Source: Bacillota bacterium (lineage in GTDB: Bacteria > Bacillota > Desulfotomaculia > Desulfotomaculales > Desulfotomaculaceae). From it: 17,462 nucleotides of DNA. A program made the position numbers and the translations under genes. Below the pieces are notes generated by a model that saw nothing but the letters and a program-made list of their open reading frames with translations, was not told where the DNA came from and did no database searches. Each line of letters begins with the position of its first letter. Within the stretch, counting starts at the first letter, position 1. Below are positions 1-7,514 of the stretch, piece by piece. Location: contig JAMCWI010000147.1 in assembly GCA_023481335.1 (NCBI GenBank), positions 1-17,462 of the forward strand. Reading direction: 5' to 3'.

Positions 1-1296
1 TATTACTTTATTAAATGCCCCGTTCAAAGTTATCCTCTTGGTATGTGTTCCTCCTGCGGGAATGCTTGTGGTTGTATCACATAGACTCCCGGAAGCTCCG
101 ATAAGACTGCCATTAACTTGTTGCCAAGAGCGCCATGCAAGTGTGCCATTATTATCATAGCCTGTTCTGAACCATATTTTGTCTGTTTGGTCTAATAGTA
201 ATTGTTGTAACCACTTAGAATGAGAACCTTCGGTTTGAATTAAACAACCAGCGCCAAAATTACTTGGGGCATTTAATAAAGTAATACTAGTATTGTTTTT
301 AATTTCTTCAATAAATGACCCACTGCCCCGGTTATTGAAGTCATAGGTTCCAGATATAAAAATTTTCCAGCTAAATTTTGCATCAACTTCCGCTTTTCGT
401 GCAATATCATCTGAAGCGGAGGGGGTAGCCACCTTTGCCCTACCGTTAGCATCTCTAATGATAAGCTTATTAGGCGTATTCGCCGACGTTGCTCCGTGTG
501 CTGTCGTAGTATCTGATGTGTGTGTATTGAGGTTTGTTTGAACCGCATCCACCGTGTCCTTGCGCGCAATGTCATCACTTGCTGACGGCGCGGCCACCTT
601 CGCCCTACCAGAAGTGTCCCGAATGATAAGTTTATTTGCCGTAGCCGCAGACGTGGCTCCATGCATTGTCGTAGTATTGGCCAGATGTGCAGCAAGCTCA
701 GAGTCCCTTGCTATCGCTGCAGGTATTTGCCCATCCGGGATGGTTCCGCCGGCATCTAAAGTTGCTATACCACCAGCTGCGCCCTTTTCGGAATCAAGGG
801 CATATTGTGGGTGAGGATCGCCTGCCGCGTTGTGGCTGTCTAAATTATCCTGTACAATTTTGGCCGCCGCCCCCGGCAACTGCCCCCTGCGGTCTTCTTT
901 GGTTATCTGGTCTACTGTGGTACCGGTGGTAACTTTCCAGATTTGAACGCCACCGGCAATCTGTACACCAGTTGTATTGAAAGCATATGTGCCGTCATTT
1001 TTAATGTACAGGTAATAGCTGGTTGACGGTATGGGGTTTGGGATCTGCGTTGTTGAGTCTTCGCTCTTGACAACAAGTGTACCTAAAAATGCTGCCCTTC
1101 CTTTGCCGAAGGTGCAGTCTATACGGTTTAACCCGGAATTATATATAGCTGATTTTAGAAAGAACGGTTCGTCCGCCTGATCCTGTGCAGCCGCTTTTTG
1201 GTCTATCTGCTCAAGATTTTGCCTGTAAGCGAGCCGTGTTACTGCCTCGTTTCCCAGAGGTAGACTTAAACCTAACTTTGTACTGGTATCCGGCAT
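1..1296 (-). CDS. Phage tail fibre / receptor-binding protein, 3' end outside window
   Basis: This reading frame is open from ATG 1296 to the left edge, giving 432 residues with no stop, so the C-terminus is missing. An RBS (CGAGGTG) precedes the start. Order of parts seen: an N-terminal baseplate-attachment region (about 1-130); a collar-like DPHPQYAL motif (160-167), common in phage fibres; a linker with IPDGQIP; two tandem repeats of about 55 residues (203-306) each carrying HGATSA, NKLIIRD, GRAKVA and PSASDDIARK; then a C-terminal region (about 307-432) with FNNRGSG and IWFRTGY...WRSWQQV, which resembles pyocin-knob-like receptor-binding domains. It is the last visible gene of the tail operon, where PBSX-type clusters carry XkdV or a fibre. 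The part encoding the tip is visibly AT-richer than the rest. Fibre identity is firm; the receptor cannot be inferred. Confidence 0.85.
   Translation of the reverse strand, partial: MPDTSTKLGLSLPLGNEAVTRLAYRQNLEQIDQKAAAQDQADEPFFLKSAIYNSGLNRIDCTFGKGRAAFLGTLVVKSEDSTTQIPNPIPSTSYYLYIKNDGTYAFNTTGVQIAGGVQIWKVTTGTTVDQITKEDRRGQLPGAAAKIVQDNLDSHNAAGDPHPQYALDSEKGAAGGIATLDAGGTIPDGQIPAAIARDSELAAHLANTTTMHGATSAATANKLIIRDTSGRAKVAAPSASDDIARKDTVDAVQTNLNTHTSDTTTAHGATSANTPNKLIIRDANGRAKVATPSASDDIARKAEVDAKFSWKIFISGTYDFNNRGSGSFIEEIKNNTSITLLNAPSNFGAGCLIQTEGSHSKWLQQLLLDQTDKIWFRTGYDNNGTLAWRSWQQVNGSLIGASGSLCDTTTSIPAGGTHTKRITLNGAFNKVI
379..690 (-). repeat. Two tandem 165-bp repeats inside the fibre gene
   Basis: Two in-frame units of about 55 codons lie head to tail: HGATSA is encoded at about 663 and again at about 498, so the period is 165 bp. 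Both units share NKLIIRD, GRAKVA and PSASDDIARK at protein level. The second unit is more AT-rich and has diverged, so this is not a recent slippage event. Such units usually form trimeric shaft segments whose number varies between strains. Confidence 0.8.
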
Positions 1297-1363
1297 GATA
1301 ATAACACCTCGTGTCTTAACTTTTTTTATTTCCTTTTAACTGGTCAAGAAAAATGTCCAGCAG

Positions 1364-1939
1364 CTAGCTGTACACCTCCAGTTGAGCCCATGTTAATACC
1401 AATGCTTCAAGTTGGTCCCATGTCCATTGCTTTTCATCAAGCTCATCCCATAAAAAGTATGCATATTCATACTCAATGTCGAGGTGGGCAGGTACTATTG
1501 CGCGTAAGGCCTCCATAAGGTCATTTATGTTGGGTGGAACACCCCGGGTGTCAACAAATATTACTATCACCAGATGTCCGGGAAAGTCTTCAAGGACGTC
1601 GACAGTCCCGCCGTCATAGCTCTCCGCCACCTTTATAACCAGCTTGATGGTGCAGGTACCGGTCCCCCTAATCCTCGACTTTATCCTGCTGCGCCTCTCG
1701 GTATCCGGCTGGGTAAGCGCAATTGGCAGGCCGAGTTCAGCCTCCCAGTCTCCCAAGCTCCACGTTGCTGTATCGACAAAAAACTGATTGAGGGTCTCGT
1801 CCACTGCCTGCCTTAGTTTATCTAATTCCGTCCCCTGACCCTGAATGATTGCCATCATCACACGGGAGGACTCGTAGTAGAAAGGCAGGTAACCCATCAT
1901 TTTTTGACCGCTGGCTGATGCTATTGGATATACACTCAT
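1364..1939 (-). CDS. xkdU: Baseplate/tail protein, XkdU-like (DUF2313/YmfQ)
   Basis: 191 residues, close to the usual size of the family. DUF2313 (YmfQ/XkdU) proteins follow baseplate J in PBSX- and Mu-type tails and are thought to help dock the fibre on the baseplate. Seen here: an N-terminal helical part containing MMGYLPFYYESSR, a GDWEAELGLP block (about 63-72), a conserved RRSRIKSRIRG segment (82-92), and an acidic, tryptophan-rich C-terminus (WDELDEKQWTWDQLE) typical of the family. The ATG at 1939 overlaps the baseplate J stop codon by four bases (ATGA), indicating translational coupling. The fibre gene starts 67 bases downstream. The family is clear; its mechanical role is inferred from other phages. 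Confidence 0.85.
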   Translation of the reverse strand: MSVYPIASASGQKMMGYLPFYYESSRVMMAIIQGQGTELDKLRQAVDETLNQFFVDTATWSLGDWEAELGLPIALTQPDTERRSRIKSRIRGTGTCTIKLVIKVAESYDGGTVDVLEDFPGHLVIVIFVDTRGVPPNINDLMEALRAIVPAHLDIEYEYAYFLWDELDEKQWTWDQLEALVLTWAQLEVYS

Positions 1940-3528
1940 GGCGACAAGATCACCGTACCTTTAACCGCCACTTCCTGGGGTCCAATATTTATATTGGCCG
2001 TACCTCCGTTTAACAAAAGGCTGGAGTAGTCCTGTACCCCCGGAGTGTCGAGAATTGCATTCCCGATACGGACGTAGCGCACGTCATTGTCCTCAGCAAA
2101 AGCAAGGTTCTTAAGATATCCTTCAATGTTCTGTTCAACGGCCGACTTTACGCTTGAAAGGTTGTATCCCGCGGTAAAGGTCAGGGTTGCGGAAACGTTG
2201 ATTGACACGGCGGCCGCGGGTTCAACAGTTATCCTTGCGCCTATGGGAGCCTTGCCGTCCCCGGTGTCCTTGCTGAACGTGGCTCTGTAAACCGCCCTGT
2301 CCACCCACACTTCGGTATTTGTGTCTGTCTGGAGGCGGTTTACCCTTAATTCAAGGTAATCCGAACCATTCCAGTAAAACTGTACAATCTTATCACCGAA
2401 GGAGGTGGCCAGGTCAGACGGTTTGAGGGTGATTAAAGAGTCGGCCGTACCGTTCGGAGTGATCTTAGCCCAGGCGCCTGCGGAAGTATTGTAAACTCCG
2501 ATTCGAATCAGGTCGTTACTGCCGGAATTGTTGTCCACCTTTAACCGCAGGCGGACCTGCCATATTCCCGGCTGCTGGAGGACTGAGTGGAGATTTGGGT
2601 GAACTATTGTTCCTTCCCCAACAGCATCGTAGACCATTTTGACGCTGCTGCCGGTGTCGTCCGGCTGGTCGTCGACCGACGCGCCGCTGCCTCCGACAGT
2701 CATCGTCTCGGCCTCGGCCTCGTTGACCCGGGGTGGAGCAATATAGTTTTGAACGGTGTCGACAACAGTTTGGCCGGCCGGCGCCTTATCGGTCCCGATA
2801 ATCGCAATAGTGACCGTACCCGGGCCGTCCTTTACCGGGACGACGGAGGCGCCCCCCACTCCGGCCACTTCCATGGACCAGTTCAAATAGTCGGCTTTGT
2901 TTCCACCTGCCGACGGGGACCTTACTTTCTGGAGATACCGGGTTAACAGGGCCGTATCGGTTTCCCTGTCAAGCCCTCCGTTTACCTGCGCGGAATTTAC
3001 GACCGCTGAAACGCCCCCTTGGGGAACCACCACGATGCTGATAGCGCCGGCAGGAACGTTTCCGCCGGTTCCCGGGCTGACAGCCTCAATGTCGGCTGTC
3101 CCCGTCCCGCCCCCTCCAATCGTGCAGGACGTGGCAGTCACAAATTCAATAGATTGAGCCCCCGTAACAGGGTCCGCCGGAGTGGCAACCTTAAACCCCG
3201 GCTGCACAATCGTACCGGGAGCGCCGGTGATCGTCAGCGGGTTGCCTTTTGCAGCCGTGCCCGCAGCCTTTGCAGCAGGAATCCTGGCAACGCCGTGTTC
3301 CTCGCCCCGCAGGTCAAGGTAATCGCCGAAAGTCGTCGACGCAAAACCCCTCTTTAACACTTCCTGCGCCCATATAGAAGCCTGGGCAAGCTCTATCGCC
3401 ACAGGCGCGACCGCGTCCCATATATAGCTCCCCTCGGACTTATCCAGGTCATCGGGCAGGACATCAAGGATCCTCTGCCTTATGGCTTCCTCGGTCTGCT
3501 CTGTCAAGTATTCAGGCAGGGTCGACAT
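1936..3528 (-). CDS. xkdT: Baseplate J-like protein (XkdT) with an inserted domain
   Basis: 530 residues; XkdT/gpJ-type wedge proteins are usually about 350-400. The N-terminal part (1-270) and the C-terminal part (about 424-530, from GDGKAPIGA to VKGTVILSP) look like an ordinary baseplate J protein: it opens with PEYLTEQTEEAIRQRIL, has the GTIVQPGFKVATP beta region, and ends with the usual NDVRYVRIG...TPGVQDYSSL block. Between them lie about 150 extra residues (about 271-423) rich in beta-type sequence, including GIWQVRLRLKVD, IGVYNTSAG and IVQFYWNGSDYLELRVN. In the cell it would form the baseplate wedge that triggers sheath contraction. Its ATG follows the stop of the DUF2634 gene with no gap. 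Identity is firm; the function of the insert is unknown. Confidence 0.9.
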   Translation of the reverse strand: MSTLPEYLTEQTEEAIRQRILDVLPDDLDKSEGSYIWDAVAPVAIELAQASIWAQEVLKRGFASTTFGDYLDLRGEEHGVARIPAAKAAGTAAKGNPLTITGAPGTIVQPGFKVATPADPVTGAQSIEFVTATSCTIGGGGTGTADIEAVSPGTGGNVPAGAISIVVVPQGGVSAVVNSAQVNGGLDRETDTALLTRYLQKVRSPSAGGNKADYLNWSMEVAGVGGASVVPVKDGPGTVTIAIIGTDKAPAGQTVVDTVQNYIAPPRVNEAEAETMTVGGSGASVDDQPDDTGSSVKMVYDAVGEGTIVHPNLHSVLQQPGIWQVRLRLKVDNNSGSNDLIRIGVYNTSAGAWAKITPNGTADSLITLKPSDLATSFGDKIVQFYWNGSDYLELRVNRLQTDTNTEVWVDRAVYRATFSKDTGDGKAPIGARITVEPAAAVSINVSATLTFTAGYNLSSVKSAVEQNIEGYLKNLAFAEDNDVRYVRIGNAILDTPGVQDYSSLLLNGGTANINIGPQEVAVKGTVILSP

Positions 3529-3984
3529 CTAACCAATCACCACCATTCCGTTTAGATTTCCGCTTTCACCGCTCACGCTTGTGACGGCGCAGGTGAAAAA
3601 GCACTTGTCTTCCTCCCAGGAAAATGAGAAATCATTCACACCGGCCGTCCTCGGGTCGACTTTAAGACATTCAGCCGCAATACGCTCAATCTCGCTTTCA
3701 TTTCCGGCCCTGTTCAGGTGGAGGGCTATAAGGTCTTCGAATTCCTGGCCGTAATTTCGCGAATAAGCCAGGAAATAATAGCGGGAAGTCATCAGCGCCT
3801 TCCGGCACCACTCCAGCCAGGCATCCACATCTCCGCATTCCACAACCCTGCCGGAAGGCGTCAGGACAAAGTCCCCCTTTTCAAAATCAAAGCGCCAGCT
3901 TTTGCCGAAGAAGACCTGGCCGGCGCTTGTCTCTGTTATTTCCGGCGCCGGGTTTACATTTTCAGTTGGGAATAAGCTAGGCAT
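3529..3984 (-). CDS. xkdS: Baseplate protein XkdS-like (DUF2634, gp25-like)
   Basis: 151 residues. DUF2634 proteins are the PBSX counterparts of the T4 gp25/gpW-type wedge component that contacts the sheath initiation site. Seen: the opening SLFPTENV, a FGKSWRFDFEKGDF beta segment, LTPSGRVVECGDVDAWLEWCRKAL (quoted here only as its conserved part: GDVDAWLEWC), and the YFLAYSRNYGQEFEDLI motif that marks the family. The ATG at 3984 has a good RBS (AAGGTGG) inside the end of the preceding DUF2577 gene, which it overlaps by eight bases. Order DUF2577, DUF2634, baseplate J matches xkdR-xkdS-xkdT of PBSX. Confidence 0.9.
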   Translation of the reverse strand: MPSLFPTENVNPAPEITETSAGQVFFGKSWRFDFEKGDFVLTPSGRVVECGDVDAWLEWCRKALMTSRYYFLAYSRNYGQEFEDLIALHLNRAGNESEIERIAAECLKVDPRTAGVNDFSFSWEEDKCFFTCAVTSVSGESGNLNGMVVIG

Positions 3985-4393
3985 TTGGTACCACCTTACA
4001 CAAAACCACGTAGTCCTGTCCGCCGTTCACCGGCGCTACCATGACCCGGTCTCCGGGGATTAATTCCGTCTTCAATTCCAGTTGGACATCTTCAACTTCT
4101 TTGGCGTTGAAACTATATTTGGTTGGATCTGAAGTTACTGCTTCAGGCAGCGGGTTTCCCTCACTGTCTACCGGGCTCGTGCCGGTCCCCACAAAAAAGA
4201 ATGAAGGCAAATGAATTTTTACGTTCCAGTCCGCGACAAGGTAGTCCCGGACCTCCCACTTGAACGAATCCAGCTTTAACCCGCCCGCGGCAATCGTCCC
4301 CAGTTCGCACCGCATGCCGGAGACTGCCCGCGCCGCGTGGCCTGCCACGCGCTGTTCAATCACGGAGGCAAGTTTTTTATAAGGGTTAGCCAC
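3977..4393 (-). CDS. xkdR: Tail protein XkdR-like (DUF2577)
   Basis: 138 residues from the GTG at 4393. I prefer this start to the ATG at 4411 because AGGAGG lies seven bases before the GTG, and the ATG would place that RBS inside the coding sequence. The protein opens VANPYKKLASVIEQR and carries an OB-fold-like beta region (VKIHLPSFFFVGTG) and the C-terminal LIPGDRVMVAPVNGGQDYVVL block typical of DUF2577, a small baseplate component of PBSX-type tails (XkdR). It overlaps the hub gene by eight bases and the DUF2634 gene by eight bases, so the three are probably translationally coupled. Precise role not known even in the family. Confidence 0.85.
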   Translation of the reverse strand: MANPYKKLASVIEQRVAGHAARAVSGMRCELGTIAAGGLKLDSFKWEVRDYLVADWNVKIHLPSFFFVGTGTSPVDSEGNPLPEAVTSDPTKYSFNAKEVEDVQLELKTELIPGDRVMVAPVNGGQDYVVLCKVVPNA

Positions 4394-5381
4394 TGTAATA
4401 CCTCCTGACATAATCTGATTCCGCCAGTTCCAAGGTCATCCGGCCCGGTGCACCGAGTTCATGCCTCACAGAAGTGACAAAAAATTCTATCGCGTTCAGC
4501 TTGACTTTATCGCCCGCCCGGATTGTATTTATATCCAGGCCGGTTACCGTTACTGTTTCCCGCACCCCATAGAGCAGTTTTTCACCGGCGGTTTTAGCCG
4601 ACCCGGCATCGGTAATCCTGTAGTCGTTAAACACCTTCTGCAGCGTACCGTACTTCTCCGTTTGGCCTGTGACTATGGCCAGGACAGGCGACCGGTCATT
4701 CCCGGGAGCATTCCCCATCACCTTGACCTGCGTCACAGCCCCTTCAAGGCTGCGCCGCTGTTTTATTTCTTCCACATTCCAATCAGCCTCGAGGACATAG
4801 ACGGTAGAGTTGCCTCCAAGTCTGACCAGTTCGAGGCCGTTTGGGGTCATCCGGGGCCGGAACATATCCCCGCCCTTGGAAACAGTCTCTCTCAAATCGG
4901 AGAGAATCATCGAAAAAATCGGTTGTGAACGGTACACGGCCTTGGCCAGCTCAATTCCGGTATCTTCCACCTGTCCCAAATCAATTTCCCAATCCGACGC
5001 GTAGCGCTCCAGGCGTTGCGACGCCGTCTGGCCGGCAGGCAGCAGGTATTCGTCCTCAGTTTTGGCGAGGTAGATGGCCTTATCATAAACTGTAACCTCA
5101 ATATGCTTCTGTCCCCGGGTGGCGCTCCGACATTCCCACACAACTCCGGGGTGAAGCAGGTATACCATACCGCTCCCGCCGAATGGTATACCCGAAACCC
5201 TCATTTCCTGCCCCGGCGCAATCCCTATTTTTTGAAAATCAGGTGTAACAACCAGCTTGATCGAAGCCCGGTAGGCTATTTCGTCCAGCGAGTCTTCCAA
5301 TACGATGCTTTCAGTCAGCTCCCGCAGAAAATACCGGTTCGCCAGCACCACCTCATATCTGTTCAAAAAGAATTCCGGCAT
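4386..5381 (-). CDS. xkdQ: Baseplate hub protein XkdQ/YqbQ-like (late control D fold)
   Basis: 331 residues, the normal length for XkdQ/YqbQ proteins, which correspond to the gpD/gp27 tail hub that closes the tube and carries the spike. Seen: an N-terminal beta domain (SIVLEDSLDEIAYRASI), the VYDKAIYLAKTEDEYL segment (about 98-113), a central helical/beta region with KGGDMFRPRMTPNG, and a C-terminal OB-like domain ending TSVRHELGAPGRMTLELAES, which is strongly conserved in this family. ATG 5381 overlaps the upstream LysM gene's TAA by one base. It lies between the LysM protein and DUF2577, as in PBSX. No lytic domain is visible, so any peptidoglycan-degrading activity must be elsewhere. Confidence 0.9.
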   Translation of the reverse strand: MPEFFLNRYEVVLANRYFLRELTESIVLEDSLDEIAYRASIKLVVTPDFQKIGIAPGQEMRVSGIPFGGSGMVYLLHPGVVWECRSATRGQKHIEVTVYDKAIYLAKTEDEYLLPAGQTASQRLERYASDWEIDLGQVEDTGIELAKAVYRSQPIFSMILSDLRETVSKGGDMFRPRMTPNGLELVRLGGNSTVYVLEADWNVEEIKQRRSLEGAVTQVKVMGNAPGNDRSPVLAIVTGQTEKYGTLQKVFNDYRITDAGSAKTAGEKLLYGVRETVTVTGLDINTIRAGDKVKLNAIEFFVTSVRHELGAPGRMTLELAESDYVRRYYSG

Positions 5382-6016
5382 TAAGGCATCACCAGCTTCT
5401 GACCCGGCAGAATGAGGTCCGGAGACGGGCCGATCACACCTCTGTTGGCCTCATAAATATCGCTCCACCGGCTGCCGCTGCTGTAATTAAGTTTTGCTAT
5501 CGCCCACAGCGTATCGCCGGGTTTCACCATATATACGGTTGGTATGGGCCTGGTATCCGGCCTCAGTTCCGCGCCTTTTGAAGCAGCGGAGATCTCAGCC
5601 GCGGATCTAACCTTTACCTCACGCCATGTGTGGCAGGCAAGCTCAAAGTAAACATCCCCCGGCTCTCCTCCTTTAAAGGCGCTTGTGTGAACAGAAACCA
5701 GCACCAACACGTTAATAATTGTCCGGGTAATCAGCAGCCGAACAGGTTTTTTGCTCATCATCCAGGCCGTCAGCAGGTTCATAGCCTGCTGCGGCGACGG
5801 AATCTCCGGGTAGCGGCAGTAACTGGGGTCATATTCTTTTGGGAAAAACGAGGAGAAGGTAATTTGCTTCACCTTCTCCCCCCGCGGAAATTCAACTTCA
5901 CCCAGATTTATGATTGTAACTGTGTCACAAAGCTTTTCCCGCCGGATAGCAACCTCTCCGGGATTAACCGGAAGGTGGAGTTTTGGGCCGGCGGGGTCGA
6001 TCAGGAAAAAGTCCAT
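5381..6016 (-). CDS. xkdP: Tail/baseplate protein with C-terminal LysM domain, XkdP-like
   Basis: 211 residues. The N-terminal region (1-135) is the phage-specific part of the family: it contains VNPGEVAIRREKLCDTVTI and EVEFPRGEKVKQITFSSFFP. The C-terminal 50 residues (about 161-209) are a LysM peptidoglycan-binding module with YMVKPGDTLWAIAKLNY, an IYEANRGVIG segment and PGQKLVMP. LysM proteins at this position are baseplate components next to the hub in PBSX- and T4-like contractile tails (XkdP, gp53-like). Start ATG 6016 has an RBS GGGAGGT. It follows the tape measure gene after 48 bases. Confidence 0.9.
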   Translation of the reverse strand: MDFFLIDPAGPKLHLPVNPGEVAIRREKLCDTVTIINLGEVEFPRGEKVKQITFSSFFPKEYDPSYCRYPEIPSPQQAMNLLTAWMMSKKPVRLLITRTIINVLVLVSVHTSAFKGGEPGDVYFELACHTWREVKVRSAAEISAASKGAELRPDTRPIPTVYMVKPGDTLWAIAKLNYSSGSRWSDIYEANRGVIGPSPDLILPGQKLVMP

Positions 6017-6064
6017 CGGGATTACCTCCCTGTAAAGTAAACTATATTAGCTGGTCCTTCTCCG

Positions 6065-7339
6065 TTATGCATTACTGCACGCCGTGGCCATGTTCTGCAT
6101 CACCTTGCCGACATCATTCGCTATTTTGTCAGCCACCTCGTTGGCGATCTCCCTGACGTCCGCCTGGCTGTTGACAGTAACGTTCACCGTCACATTCTGA
6201 TTCACTTGATTAGGATCAGGCGTTAAACCTCGACTTGTTTCCTCAGCCGGCAAATCATCAAATGAAAAAGGAATTTCACCCGCGGTCGGTACCATTGATT
6301 CAATGGACCTGTACGCATCTAATATCCAGCCCGCCTTAGGGGCAGGCTTTAAATCCCGACTTATTTCCTCAGCCGGCAATTCATCAAATGTAAAAGGAAC
6401 TTCGCCTGCGGTCGGTACCATTGAATCAGTGGAATTATACAAATCTACCATCAAGCCGGCCGCCTTTTCGCCCAAGTAACCCCCGATAAATCCGCCCGCG
6501 AACTTGCCAACGGGGCCGGCAAACGAACCTACAGCGGCTCCGGCGGCGCTGCCCATCCGGGATCCGGCGACTTCCGCCGCAGCTTTCACTGTAGCTTCTT
6601 CATCTCCCGCCCTAATAATTTTGTCTGCATCCGATAGAATATTAAATCCCCTGGTAAGAGCTCTTGCACCTTCTAATATATTAGGTGCTTTTGGAATCCT
6701 GCCGGGTTCCGTCTTTTTAATCATAGTTACAGCATCAAATGCGGACTCAAACATATCAAGTGTGTTATCGAACAAACCGGAAAAAAGTTTATTCTTTGTT
6801 TTTTCCTTTTCTTCCTCAGAGATTCTTTCATCGACCTTTCCGGCTTTGGGGGTGAGCTGATCATCTATTTTAGAACCGGGAGTCTCCTTTATTTCTTCAG
6901 GTATATCTGGAAAATGACGTCTATATGGCGCATCTGTAGCGCCTTTAAGAGCTGACCAGGCAGTTCGGGCATTACCGGCCGGTTGAAGAAGCTCCGGGTA
7001 GCTATACCGTGTATTCCCGAATGCCTGCTCAAACTCCCCCGCATCCTCCGCGGCTTCCCGACCAATTATATATAGATCGATACCTGACCACCCGGCCAGT
7101 GTTTTTTCATTCAGCCACGTACCTTCAATACGGTTCCGGCTCGCCCTATCGGCTGGAGGCGGGGCGGAAATACGGTCGTCAAGGCTTGCGACAGGGCTTA
7201 CCCGCATCCGGTTTAAAGCTTCGCCGCGCATTCGGGACTGCTCCATCAACCGGTCTATGGCCTTTAGTTTGCTTTTCGTCTCCTCGTCACCTGTTATATT
7301 CACAAGCAGGTCCAGTTCCCTTTTTTCATTTTCGGCCAC
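6065..7339 (-). CDS. Very short tape measure protein
   Basis: 424 residues from GTG 7339. I chose this over the TTG at 7378 because AAGGGGG precedes the GTG; the overlap with the frameshifted chaperone is then only 14 bases. Tape measures set tail length and fill the tube. Evidence: position between chaperone and LysM genes; an N-terminus (ELDLLVNITGDEETKSKL, then SPVASLDDRIS) like tape measures of related Firmicute phages; a charged helical middle; a glycine-zipper hydrophobic stretch (AAGAAVGSFAGPVGKFAGGF); and a C-terminus (NVTVNVTVNSQADVREIAN) like many tape measure ends. PBSX-type tape measures are usually far longer (XkdO is over 1,000 residues). At the usual ruler of about 1.5 angstrom per residue it would give a tail of roughly 60 nm. 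An internally deleted relic is possible, but the frame is intact. Confidence 0.75.
   Translation of the reverse strand: MAENEKRELDLLVNITGDEETKSKLKAIDRLMEQSRMRGEALNRMRVSPVASLDDRISAPPPADRASRNRIEGTWLNEKTLAGWSGIDLYIIGREAAEDAGEFEQAFGNTRYSYPELLQPAGNARTAWSALKGATDAPYRRHFPDIPEEIKETPGSKIDDQLTPKAGKVDERISEEEKEKTKNKLFSGLFDNTLDMFESAFDAVTMIKKTEPGRIPKAPNILEGARALTRGFNILSDADKIIRAGDEEATVKAAAEVAGSRMGSAAGAAVGSFAGPVGKFAGGFIGGYLGEKAAGLMVDLYNSTDSMVPTAGEVPFTFDELPAEEISRDLKPAPKAGWILDAYRSIESMVPTAGEIPFSFDDLPAEETSRGLTPDPNQVNQNVTVNVTVNSQADVREIANEVADKIANDVGKVMQNMATACSNA
6221..6432 (-). repeat. 126-bp tandem repeat in the tape measure gene
   Basis: Two in-frame copies (about 6221-6306 and 6347-6432) have a period of 126 bp, that is 42 residues. 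Both encode SMVPTAGE followed by a PFSFD/PFTFDELPAEE-like block and SR-L-P. The DNA copies share long near-identical runs such as GCGGTCGGTACCATTGA. Tandem units of this kind change the length of a ruler protein in steps. Confidence 0.85.
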
Positions 7340-7508
7340 GCTGGACCACCCCCTTCCCGGCTCTTTGTTCAGCTTCAAGCTCCAGACTCATGCTGGCCAG
7401 TAAAAAAAGCTGCTCTCCCCTCGGCAGCCGCCAGAATTCTCCGGGGCGAAGGCGGCGCCGCACCCAAATGGCGTGCAGCGCGCCTGCGAGACCCCCGGAG
7501 CCAATCAG
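7326..7508 (-). CDS. -1 frame extension of the tail assembly chaperone (TAC-T)
   Basis: After slippage at 7508-7514 the ribosome would read CTG at 7508 and continue for 60 residues to a TGA at 7326. The extension contains RRRLRPGEFWRLPRGEQLFLL, of which the PGEFWRLPRGE core is typical of the second half of Firmicute tail chaperones, followed by LASMSLELEAEQ. There is no plausible independent start or RBS, so it is made only as the C-terminal part of a fusion of about 194 residues. In lambda (gpG/gpGT) and in XkdN-type systems the longer product recruits the tape measure during tail assembly. It overlaps the tape measure start by 14 bases. Confidence 0.85.
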   Translation of the reverse strand: MIGSGGLAGALHAIWVRRRLRPGEFWRLPRGEQLFLLASMSLELEAEQRAGKGVVQRGRK

Positions 7509-7514
7509 TTTTTT
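7439..7514 (-). promoter_or_regulatory. Programmed -1 ribosomal frameshift signal
   Basis: The slippery heptamer A_AAA_AAC occupies 7514-7508, in the correct phase (GTA AAA AAC) and directly before the zero-frame TGA. After a 7-nt spacer (TGATTGG) comes CTCCGGGG (7500-7493), which is perfectly complementary to CCCCGGAG (7446-7439). The 46 bases between contain further GC-rich pairing potential, for example the palindrome GCGGCGCCGC. Heptamer, spacer and downstream structure fit the canonical arrangement of bacterial and phage -1 frameshift sites. Confidence 0.85.

Noticed and set aside
273..695. A 140-codon minus-strand frame inside the fibre gene
   Set aside because: It begins at a TTG without RBS and lies one base out of phase with the long fibre frame, which is open across the whole stretch and has recognisable fibre motifs.
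4394..4411. ATG 4411 as start of the DUF2577 gene
   Set aside because: The AGGAGG that fits the GTG at 4393 would be inside the coding sequence, and the overlap with the hub gene would grow to 26 bases.
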